Positions 1-5,355 of a stretch of DNA of 9,616 nucleotides are shown here, one piece after another. The position numbers and the translations under genes are program-made. Source of the DNA: an uncultured Prevotellaceae bacterium. GTDB lineage: Bacteria; Bacteroidota; Bacteroidia; Bacteroidales; Bacteroidaceae. The number at the start of each line of letters is the position of its first letter. Positions within the stretch are counted from its first letter, which is position 1. The notes under the pieces are model-generated. The model was not told where the DNA came from and did no database searches. It saw nothing but the letters and a program-made list of their open reading frames with translations. The DNA is taken from assembly GCA_902775075.1 (NCBI GenBank), contig CACYKX010000115.1:1-9616 (forward strand). The letters run 5' to 3'.

Positions 1-421
1 CTTCGACGAGAAAGAGAAAGCCATCCTCGACGAGTTCGGCGCATGGATGCGGGTGAACAAAGAGAGCATCATCGGCACACATCCCTGGAAGATCTTTGGC
101 GAGGGGCCGATTGCTGATTCTGACATCAAGCTCAATGCGCAGGGATTCAACGAGGGCTCCTACACACGGGCAGGATCAGCAGAGATCCGCTTCACACAGA
201 AAGGCAATATCCTCTACGCCACTGCCTTGGCATGGCCTGCCGATCATCGGGTGGTCATCAAGAGCCTGGCTTTGCATTCACCACACTATGAGGGCAAGGT
301 GAAGTCTGTCCATCTGCTGGGCTATGGCAAGGTAGCCTTCCGGCAGACGGAAAATGGACTGGAGGTCGATCTGCCCGAAAAGCCTTGTAATACCATTGCT
401 CCGGTGTTGAGAGTGAAGTGA
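1..421 (+). repeat. Left copy of a 421-bp diverged direct repeat (fucosidase 3' end)
   Basis: Bases 1-421 align without any gap to 8769-9189 (constant offset 8768), with 58 mismatches counted by hand, about 86% identity. Most mismatches are at third codon positions and only 11 of about 139 residues differ. The pair is therefore two paralogous gene ends that diverged under selection, not a fresh duplication. It may extend leftwards beyond the window. Confidence 0.9.
2..421 (+). CDS. Alpha-L-fucosidase (GH29), C-terminal part only; 5' end outside the window
   Basis: The reading frame is open from base 2 to the TGA at 419-421 and gives about 139 residues. It starts inside the protein (FDEKEKAILDEFGAWM), so the usual first ATG at 47 is an internal methionine and not a start. 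The stretch EFGAWMRVNKESIIGTHPW is typical of the end of the GH29 catalytic barrel, and what follows fits the C-terminal beta-sandwich domain. GH29 enzymes remove terminal alpha-L-fucose from glycans, usually in the periplasm of Bacteroidetes. The catalytic nucleophile would lie upstream and cannot be seen. A second copy of the same segment ends the mosaic locus at 9189. A strong hairpin terminator follows at 568-624. I am confident of the family; whether the full gene is intact cannot be judged here. Confidence 0.88.
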   Translation, partial: FDEKEKAILDEFGAWMRVNKESIIGTHPWKIFGEGPIADSDIKLNAQGFNEGSYTRAGSAEIRFTQKGNILYATALAWPADHRVVIKSLALHSPHYEGKVKSVHLLGYGKVAFRQTENGLEVDLPEKPCNTIAPVLRVK

Positions 422-535
422 CGGAAGCTTTATGGCCGCTTGGCGGGGATGTATCAAGAAATACTTACAAAGAGACATCTTCGCGCACTTGCAATCTAGG
501 GCGACCATTTCTATAGAAAGATGGGCGAAACGTTC

Positions 536-571
536 TTTTTCTCACCAAAAATCATTCTTTGATGAGAAAAA
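536..571 (+). other. Small hairpin overlapping the foot of the main terminator
   Basis: TTTTTCTCA at 536-544 is the exact reverse complement of TGAGAAAAA at 563-571, giving a 9-bp A/T-rich stem with an 18-base loop. Its right arm shares the A-run that begins the larger hairpin at 568-624, so the two cannot form completely at once. It may be an auxiliary termination signal after the fucosidase gene, or simply a consequence of the A-run. Confidence 0.4.
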
Positions 572-624
572 CAGTGAGGTGACCTGAAGAAACCAGTTGT
601 TTCTTTGGGTCACCTCACTGTTTT
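568..624. terminator. Strong bidirectional hairpin terminator
   Basis: AAAACAGTGAGGTGACC (568-584) pairs perfectly with GGTCACCTCACTGTTTT (608-624), a 17-bp stem. Inside it, after a 2x2 internal loop, AAGAAAC (587-593) pairs with GTTTCTT (599-605) around a 5-base loop. The stem has an A-run on its left foot and TTTTGTT on its right foot, so it can stop transcription from either side. It lies about 150 bases after the fucosidase stop and insulates that gene from the WYL regulator. Confidence 0.85.
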
Positions 625-899
625 GTTGCGGGCATCTCACTGAGAAGAGAAGTAGAAATCGGTTTCCTGACAAGTACTTTCTTTACAAAAGATCCTGATA
701 ATAATGGGTTTTGATCACTCTAAAAAAGCCGTTGTGTCGTAATGCTTTGATTCCTAATGTTTTATGAAAATACGAATGAGAATCGCGAAATTCAGAGCGA
801 CAAAGGCGTTTGCTCAGAATTTTGCCGTAATGAGGGCGGAAAAATGTCAGTTTTTACAACAGGGGGGCACATTGCGGAACAAGAAATCAGGGAACTTCA
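625..899. other. Intergenic stretch upstream of the WYL gene; one doubtful short ORF
   Basis: This stretch has no gene that I can support. An ATG at 764 opens a 53-codon frame ending with TAA at 923-925 (MKIRMRIAKFRATKAFAQNF, then a lysine- and glycine-containing tail). It runs through the promoter of the WYL gene, so it is probably not translated from a shared transcript. The phrase resembles short predicted proteins that I vaguely recall next to other Prevotella genes, which could mean a dispersed upstream repeat, but I cannot confirm this. A GGGGGG run occurs at 862-867. Confidence 0.3.
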
Positions 900-930
900 T
901 TTGCGCTTCCAAAACATTTGGCTAACTTTG
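900..930 (+). promoter_or_regulatory. Bacteroidetes-type promoter of the WYL regulator
   Basis: TTTG at 900-903 and TAACTTTG at 923-930 are separated by 19 bases. This matches the Bacteroidetes -33 (TTTG) and -7 (TAnnTTTG) elements with near-ideal spacing. Transcription should begin a few bases after 930, which makes the upstream in-frame TTG at 918 unusable and points to the ATG at 966 as the start of the WYL gene. Confidence 0.75.
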
Positions 931-965
931 TAACCAAGTATAAATTTCAAATCTTACCTATAACC

Positions 966-1940
966 ATGGAATCCATTTCTCACAAGAATAAGCAAGAAGG
1001 CACTGGCCGCAAACGCAGCATCAATCAGATTAGAAAGTATGTATGGCTGATACGCGTGTTACTCAGGCATCCCCACGGCATGACGTACGATGAGCTGAAT
1101 GATGCGTGGAGAGAGACCTCAGAAGATTTTGACGGGAGCTCTAACCTTTCGAAGAAAACACTCCATAACTGGATCACGGCTATCAAGGAGGTCTTCAATA
1201 TCTATATTGAGAATGAAAATAGAAGCGAATACCGTTATTCCATTGACAAGAACGAGATAGAGGATGATGAGATCTTGGAGTGGATGATCAATACGATATC
1301 TGTCGGCAGCATGCTCCATGGCTTGCGTGATAGGGTCTTGCTTACTGACAAGCCTTCCGGCAATGATCAATTGGAGACCTTGTTGGAGGCGATGGAAAGG
1401 AACAGAACGGTAACGGTCGAGTATCACGACATTTGGAAAAAAGAGGCTGAGACTTTCGAGTTGGAACCTTATTGGGTGGAACTCGCCAACCAACGGTGGT
1501 ATGTCGTGGGACATCGCGTTGGCACGGGCGAGGGTGAGCTGTCTGACTTCAGTGTCGACAGGATGGAAAGAATCACGGTATCTACTGATAAGTCTTTTGT
1601 TCTGCCTAAAGACCAAGATGGTGATGCCATAGAACCCCGCCGTCACTATGCCAAAGCCAGTGGACTGGAAACCGATGGCATGACAAACGTGAAAGTGCGG
1701 TTGTATGCTGAGGCCAATCAACAGAATTATATCCGTACGCTGCCTTTGCATCCTTCCCAGTATGAGGCCAAGAAAGAAAAAGATTTCAGCATCTTTGAAT
1801 ACACGCTGCCGACTGTCACTTATGACTTCATTATGAAGATTTTGTCCTATACGCCCTATGTCATCGTCTTGGAACCCAAGCAATTAGCCAATGAGATCGC
1901 TTGGCGTGCACAATTGCTTGACAAGCGGTATAATGGTTAA
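966..1940 (+). CDS. WYL-domain transcriptional regulator
   Basis: This 324-residue protein has an N-terminal winged-helix-like region (about residues 22-95, with IRKYVWLIRVLLRHPHGMTY and a later LSKKTLHNWITAIKEVF), a WYL domain (about 148-205) and a C-terminal WCX-like extension to the end. Family marks in the WYL domain are VEYHD, the PYWVELANQRWYVVGH strand pair (WYV in place of WYL) and FSVDRMERI. WYL proteins bind DNA and sense nucleic-acid or nucleotide ligands, and they often control defence or stress genes. The frame is open from TTG at 918, but that codon overlaps the -7 element, so ATG 966 is chosen. The divergent spacing is absent: the next operon runs the same way, 94 bases on, with its own promoter holding an inverted repeat that could be this protein's operator (inference). 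Confidence 0.88.
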   Translation: MESISHKNKQEGTGRKRSINQIRKYVWLIRVLLRHPHGMTYDELNDAWRETSEDFDGSSNLSKKTLHNWITAIKEVFNIYIENENRSEYRYSIDKNEIEDDEILEWMINTISVGSMLHGLRDRVLLTDKPSGNDQLETLLEAMERNRTVTVEYHDIWKKEAETFELEPYWVELANQRWYVVGHRVGTGEGELSDFSVDRMERITVSTDKSFVLPKDQDGDAIEPRRHYAKASGLETDGMTNVKVRLYAEANQQNYIRTLPLHPSQYEAKKEKDFSIFEYTLPTVTYDFIMKILSYTPYVIVLEPKQLANEIAWRAQLLDKRYNG

Positions 1941-1969
1941 AAAACGCTAAACTAGAAAATTTGTTCAAA

Positions 1970-1992
1970 GGTGTGCTTCAACTCGGCACACC
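1970..1992. promoter_or_regulatory. Operator-like inverted repeat in the operon promoter
   Basis: GGTGTGC (1970-1976) and GCACACC (1986-1992) form a perfect 7-bp inverted repeat with a 9-base centre. It covers the expected -33 region and lies 7 bases before the -7 box at 2000. That is where a repressor or activator would bind. The WYL regulator encoded just upstream is the obvious candidate, but this is inferred from position only. It could also be a weak hairpin ending the WYL transcript, though no T-run follows. Confidence 0.5.
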
Positions 1993-2007
1993 CTAATCCT
2001 ACCTTTG
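1977..2007 (+). promoter_or_regulatory. Promoter of the 2035-4429 operon
   Basis: TACCTTTG at 2000-2007 is an exact match to the Bacteroidetes -7 pattern TAnnTTTG. Nineteen bases upstream is only TTCA (1977-1980), a poor -33 element, which would suit a promoter that needs an activator. The predicted transcript starts about 20 bases before the ATG at 2035. Confidence 0.65.
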
Positions 2008-2034
2008 CATCAGAAATCATAACGACAACTCATT

Positions 2035-2832
2035 ATGGAAACAATCAATTTCAACCAACAGCTTGATGAGCTCTTCAAATCGTGGATGGAGAGCTATCCG
2101 GAAGACCAGCGTCATCTCTTTTGTCAGGATGGACTGATGCTCAAGACAGACAAGAGTGTTGACGTCAATGAACGATGGCAAAAGTCGCGTCGTCGCGTTG
2201 CTTTCATCCTCAAGGACAATCCTGACGGATGGGGCAACGACACCCGCCTTTGGTTGCGGGACGCGAAGAACACTGATATCCATGGTAACCGATTCCTGAC
2301 AACGCTGGCCGAGATCCTCTATGCGCTGCTTCATTTAGATGCGACAGAAGACAGCCGATTGAGCCTTAGCTACACCAAGATCCATGGTCTCTTGCATCAT
2401 GAGGTAGCTGACCACTTTGCCAATGTAGACCCCTTCGCCTTCATTGAGGCCAAGAAACTGGCGGGTGGAAAGACGGTATCTCAGCAAGAAATGGGTGAGG
2501 CGATGGAGAGAGACTGCGAATATCTGAAGAGAGAGCTCGATATCCTTCGGCCTAATATCATCGTTTGCTTCGACCGCTACAACTCACAGTTCAACTTCAT
2601 CACACGTCGATACTTTGGTGACAAGGAGGCGCAGGTTATAGCGTATGACTATACCGATGAAAGCGGACGCAAACTCATCGGGCAGCGGTGTTGTCTGTGG
2701 TACTATCCTGATGATAACGTGGTGGTTATCCGGTCCTACCATCCCAGCTACGGCGCACTGTGGAAAACTTTTGAGCGGGTCGTCAGCCCCTTTCATGCCT
2801 TTCTGAAAAGACACCCCGAGGTGAAGTTTTGA
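2035..2832 (+). CDS. Uracil-DNA-glycosylase-fold-like protein, first gene of the operon
   Basis: A 265-residue soluble protein. Three segments recall the uracil-DNA glycosylase superfamily: a strand followed by an active-site-like loop, VAFILKDNPDGWGND (55-69); a central strand, NIIVCFD (174-180); and the HPS motif in VVIRSYHPSYGALWK (230-244), which in UDGs contacts the DNA minor groove. The residues in the first loop differ from those of known catalytic families, so activity on uracil is not assured, and members of this fold also act in nucleotide signalling or have no known role. The N-terminal 50 residues are helical and unassigned. ATG 2035 lies about 28 bases after the -7 box. The next gene follows after 28 bases. 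Fold assignment is by eye and moderately sure. Confidence 0.6.
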   Translation: METINFNQQLDELFKSWMESYPEDQRHLFCQDGLMLKTDKSVDVNERWQKSRRRVAFILKDNPDGWGNDTRLWLRDAKNTDIHGNRFLTTLAEILYALLHLDATEDSRLSLSYTKIHGLLHHEVADHFANVDPFAFIEAKKLAGGKTVSQQEMGEAMERDCEYLKRELDILRPNIIVCFDRYNSQFNFITRRYFGDKEAQVIAYDYTDESGRKLIGQRCCLWYYPDDNVVVIRSYHPSYGALWKTFERVVSPFHAFLKRHPEVKF

Positions 2833-2860
2833 CATTTTTCATCACTCAACCAACAGAGCT

Positions 2861-3556
2861 ATGGACCCAATCAACCTTTCCAAGGACAAATGCGGCCGGA
2901 CGTTGGCGGTCATCAATACCCATGCGGCAGTCATCATCGACAGCCGTACAAAGGAATATTATATGGTTGTGCTTGTCGTTGACCTGAACGACGAAGTTGC
3001 CAAGGATCATTTTGTCCAATATGTGCGCGAATGTTCCAATGGTAAAGTGTTCATGGTCGCGATCTTTGCAGCAGACCAAGACCATAAGACTGTAGACCCC
3101 GCCTTATTGTCCGGCATCGACGCTTGGTTTGTCACATCTTCCCAAAAGGAGGCTGTAGAAATTGCGAACGGTATGCAACAGATGGCGACTTCCGAAGGAC
3201 AGATCAGTCTTGACCTTGCCGACATGAAGACGATCTTGTGTCATCGCGGCGGGTGCCGTGCTTACTATGGCAAGGGCTTGAGCGGCGACAAGCTTAAAAC
3301 AGCCCTTGACAACGCTCTTCTTCAATCCAAAGAAAACGGACTGGACAAGGATGCATGTAGCAGATATCTCCTGGCTATCAGCTGTGATACTGAATTGATA
3401 AAGGCGCAGACAGATGATTTCAATGATTTCTGCGTCAGCCTGTCAGCTAAGCATGATAACGACTTTGAGATGAAATGGGGACTGACGTCTCCGACTGACA
3501 GCACCAACAATGCCATCAGCGTCACACTGATAGCAACACATTCGTATACATTATAA
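2861..3556 (+). CDS. Truncated, degenerate FtsZ/tubulin-like protein
   Basis: A 231-residue protein that aligns by eye with FtsZ from about strand 4 to the end of the C-terminal domain. The best match is ISLDLADMKTIL (115-126) against the FtsZ T7 loop and helix (NVDFADVRTVM in E. coli); Asp118 and Asp121 correspond to the catalytic T7 aspartates. Later GKGLSGDKLKTALDNALLQ matches the FtsZ stretch after it, LLAISCDTELI fits the NITGG-type strand, and ISVTLIAT matches the final VTVIATG strand. The N-terminal nucleotide-binding half is missing: where FtsZ has GGGTGTG after strand 4, this protein reads DLNDEVAKDH. FtsZ is normally about 320-400 residues, so this is not the cell-division protein. 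It cannot bind GTP in the usual way, but might complete the active site of, or cap, another tubulin polymer. The next gene starts 12 bases on. Confidence 0.6.
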   Translation: MDPINLSKDKCGRTLAVINTHAAVIIDSRTKEYYMVVLVVDLNDEVAKDHFVQYVRECSNGKVFMVAIFAADQDHKTVDPALLSGIDAWFVTSSQKEAVEIANGMQQMATSEGQISLDLADMKTILCHRGGCRAYYGKGLSGDKLKTALDNALLQSKENGLDKDACSRYLLAISCDTELIKAQTDDFNDFCVSLSAKHDNDFEMKWGLTSPTDSTNNAISVTLIATHSYTL

Positions 3557-3568
3557 ATAGAGAAGACG

Positions 3569-3679
3569 ATGGAAAAATTCTTCATCTGGAACATGCCCCT
3601 GTGGGCAATGATTCCCGCTATCATAGCAAAGCTATTCGTTTTTATATTATGTGTGCGGTACATCCGCAAACACTGGTAA
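3569..3679 (+). CDS. Small single-span membrane peptide (36 residues)
   Basis: An ATG at 3569, twelve bases after the stop of the tubulin-like gene, opens a 36-codon frame ending in TAA. The product begins MEKFFIWNMPLW, has one hydrophobic helix of about 20 residues (roughly 10-29, with AMIPAIIAKLFVFILCV), and ends with a basic tail RYIRKHW. This follows the positive-inside pattern for a single-pass inner-membrane peptide with the C-terminus in the cytosol. It has no recognised family. Its support is the tight fit between two genes on the same strand (27 bases to the next start) and its clear membrane profile. It could anchor a neighbour, such as the tubulin-like protein, to the membrane (inference). 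Confidence 0.6.
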   Translation: MEKFFIWNMPLWAMIPAIIAKLFVFILCVRYIRKHW

Positions 3680-3706
3680 CATGTAAAACTTAAAATACTG
3701 TCTATT

Positions 3707-4429
3707 ATGAAAAGATTAGCAAATGTAATCATGCTCATCGCATGCGTCGTGGCAGCGTTCTCACTGACTTCCTGTGAGCTGAACAGTGTGGCCAAGCAAA
3801 TGAGCGGCACCTGGACCGGCAAGTCGTTGATCACGAATGACGACCAAAGCAAGGAACATCGGAATATCTACTTCAAGTTTGACTATGACGAGAAGTCGGG
3901 AAAAGAGGGCGGCACATACATCGAGGTGCGCGACGTGAAGGTAGAAGGCTATGAGACTCCGGCAGGCGACAACATCAACATCACCTATACGTCCTACGTG
4001 GAAGGAATATGGGCAATAACGGAGAACGGAGAATTAGCGATGAAACCAGACCTGAACACCTTGAAGGTGGTGGTCAGCCCCAATTATAAGGAGATAGAGC
4101 AAGACATCTTCTCAGACCTCCACACGGAGTACTCTCTGCTGTATGACAAGAATGTGCCTTTCACAGACCTGAAGGTGGATGGCGACAACATGAGCTTCGT
4201 GTCAAACACGGATGAAAAGATAGGCCTGCATAGGACAGAAACCGACATCAAGAGCATTTACCGACCAAGTACGGAGCCATCAAGGAGTATCTTCAGCAGT
4301 TCTGATGTCATCGACGATGAAGATACCGGCGATGAAGCCTCCACCAACGATGCTTATGATGACGGAGAAATTGACCCGTCTGTATCCTCTGACGAAAGCA
4401 GTGACGGAAGCTTAGGAGAAGACATATAA
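3707..4429 (+). CDS. Predicted lipoprotein with acidic C-terminal tail
   Basis: A 240-residue protein. MKRLANVIMLIACVVAAFSL followed by TSC is a signal-peptidase-II sequence with the lipobox L20-T21-S22-C23; the mature protein would be lipid-anchored at Cys23. There follows a beta-rich body (about 30-185), beginning MSGTWTGKSLI and containing phrases such as YFKFDYDEKSGKEGGTYIEV, which recalls small lipocalin-like or copper-resistance-like barrels in Bacteroidetes lipoproteins (weak resemblance). Residues 190-240 are low-complexity, rich in Asp, Glu and Ser, and probably disordered. It ends the operon and is followed by a long intergenic region with a new promoter. No specific function can be assigned. 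It gives the operon an envelope-facing component. Confidence 0.8.
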   Translation: MKRLANVIMLIACVVAAFSLTSCELNSVAKQMSGTWTGKSLITNDDQSKEHRNIYFKFDYDEKSGKEGGTYIEVRDVKVEGYETPAGDNINITYTSYVEGIWAITENGELAMKPDLNTLKVVVSPNYKEIEQDIFSDLHTEYSLLYDKNVPFTDLKVDGDNMSFVSNTDEKIGLHRTETDIKSIYRPSTEPSRSIFSSSDVIDDEDTGDEASTNDAYDDGEIDPSVSSDESSDGSLGEDI

Positions 4430-4490
4430 CCACCCATTTCTAGATAAGAAGTAAAAAATATAGAGGAATCCACAAAAAAGTTCGTGATTT

Positions 4491-4523
4491 TGTTGGAAGA
4501 ATGAAAATCTTTACTTATTTTTG
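4491..4523 (+). promoter_or_regulatory. Promoter for the structured leader and Asp-box gene
   Basis: TATTTTTG at 4516-4523 matches the -7 pattern TAnnTTTG. TTGG at 4493-4496 (within TGTTGG) lies 19 bases upstream and TTTG at 4489-4492 lies 23 bases upstream; either could be the -33 element. Transcription from about 4530 would give a leader of some 260 bases before the ATG at 4791, including the large palindrome. Confidence 0.55.
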
Positions 4524-4616
4524 CCATTGGATTATAATAGCATGGGAGAAATTCCATCAACATTACGATCCTTGGGTCACGAATAAAGTTGTGTCCTCGT
4601 GCAGATACATACTGTT

Positions 4617-4790
4617 CTGAAAAGTGAATTCTGGAAAAATTTATCTTTAGGAATAGAGCAGGAAAAGTCTGAACGGGTTCACACCGTGTATACGGTGTGG
4701 ATTCCTCTTTCAGATTTCCTATTTCTAAAGGTTTTTCCAGAGCCTACTTTTCGGGAAGTGTGAATAGCAGGAGTTCACACCGCCTTTTTT
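4617..4790 (+). promoter_or_regulatory. Long nested hairpin leader with alternative terminator-like pairing
   Basis: Five stems nest inside one another: CTGAAAAGT (4617-4625) with ACTTTTCGG (4746-4754); CTGGAAAAA (4631-4639) with TTTTTCCAG (4732-4740); CTTTAGGAAT (4645-4654) with ATTTCTAAAG (4721-4730); AGGAAA and TCTGAA (4660-4673) with TTCAGATTTCCT (4709-4720); and CACACCGT (4680-4687) with ACGGTGTG (4692-4699). A third CACACCG lies at 4776-4782, and GGAGTTCACACCG (4770-4782) can pair over 13 positions (two G-U) with 4693-4705. That competing stem sits just before TTTTTT (4785-4790), which abuts the ATG at 4791. This arrangement resembles an attenuator or a structured small RNA; a MITE-like or REP-like element is the alternative. 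Confidence 0.6.
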
Positions 4791-5336
4791 ATGGCTCGCA
4801 TAAAAACTAGAAAAAATATGAAACCGATGGCATTCTTGAACCTGTTTGCCGGCACATTGCTACTCTTAACAGCCGCCTCGTTGCCGGGGACCACGTTTGC
4901 CAATGCATGTGGCATGCAGTACAAAGCATTGCCATCTAAAAAGAAACCAAATACCAAACGTATGCAAAAAAACATCTACAACTATGGAAAGACGCTTGTC
5001 CGTTTTAACGGCAGTAAACTGGAATGGTCGGACAACAATGGCACGACATGGTACGAGAAGTCGTGGCGTTGGTTCCCGGGTGTCGTGAATAGCCCATCAG
5101 AGGTCTATGATGTCTTGCAGTGGAAGGACGAACTCCTTGCTTTCACCACTCACGGCATCTATGCTTCCAAGAATGGTTGTCAGACTTGGGAACAAGTGGC
5201 AAGCATGTGGCCCCAAACTGTGAATCCTCGCCATCTTGAAGTCGTTGGCGACGAGATCCTCTCCATCTCCGAGAATGGCGTCTATGCGTCAAAGAATGGA
5301 GGAAAGACGTGGGAGAAGAAGGCGAACAAGTGGTAA
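4791..5336 (+). CDS. Secreted Asp-box (BNR) repeat protein
   Basis: A 181-residue protein with a basic N-terminus (MARIKTRKNMKP) and a hydrophobic segment (about 13-37) ending ASLPGTTFANA, a plausible signal peptide cleaved near Ala37 or Ala39. ATG 4818 (Met10) would give an equally good signal peptide and would lie farther from the T-run. The mature part carries three Asp-boxes of the S-x-D/N-x-G-x-T-W type: SDNNGTTW (80-87), SKNGCQTW (126-133) and SKNGGKTW (167-174). The last two sit in a repeat, GIYASKNG and GVYASKNG, about 41 residues apart. Asp-boxes are structural turns in beta-propellers such as sialidases, but three blades are too few for a full propeller, so enzyme activity is unlikely. 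The following gene starts 19 bases on and may be co-transcribed. Substrate unknown. Confidence 0.75.
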   Translation: MARIKTRKNMKPMAFLNLFAGTLLLLTAASLPGTTFANACGMQYKALPSKKKPNTKRMQKNIYNYGKTLVRFNGSKLEWSDNNGTTWYEKSWRWFPGVVNSPSEVYDVLQWKDELLAFTTHGIYASKNGCQTWEQVASMWPQTVNPRHLEVVGDEILSISENGVYASKNGGKTWEKKANKW

Positions 5337-5355
5337 AACAATTATTCTAAAGAAT

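Noticed and set aside
918..965. Extension of the WYL gene to TTG 918
   Set aside because: The codon lies inside the -33/-7 promoter (900-930), so it would not be on the transcript; ATG 966 is a better start.
1119..1883. Long minus-strand frame of 254 codons opposite the WYL gene
   Set aside because: It lies wholly antisense to a well-supported WYL protein and shows no domain or promoter of its own.
3322..3852. Minus-strand frame of 176 codons
   Set aside because: It spans two operon genes and the small membrane-peptide gene in antisense, with no supporting motif.
5236..5355. Upstream extension of the large membrane protein
   Set aside because: It overlaps the Asp-box gene in another frame and reads as arginine-rich shadow sequence; ATG 5356 follows that gene's stop cleanly.
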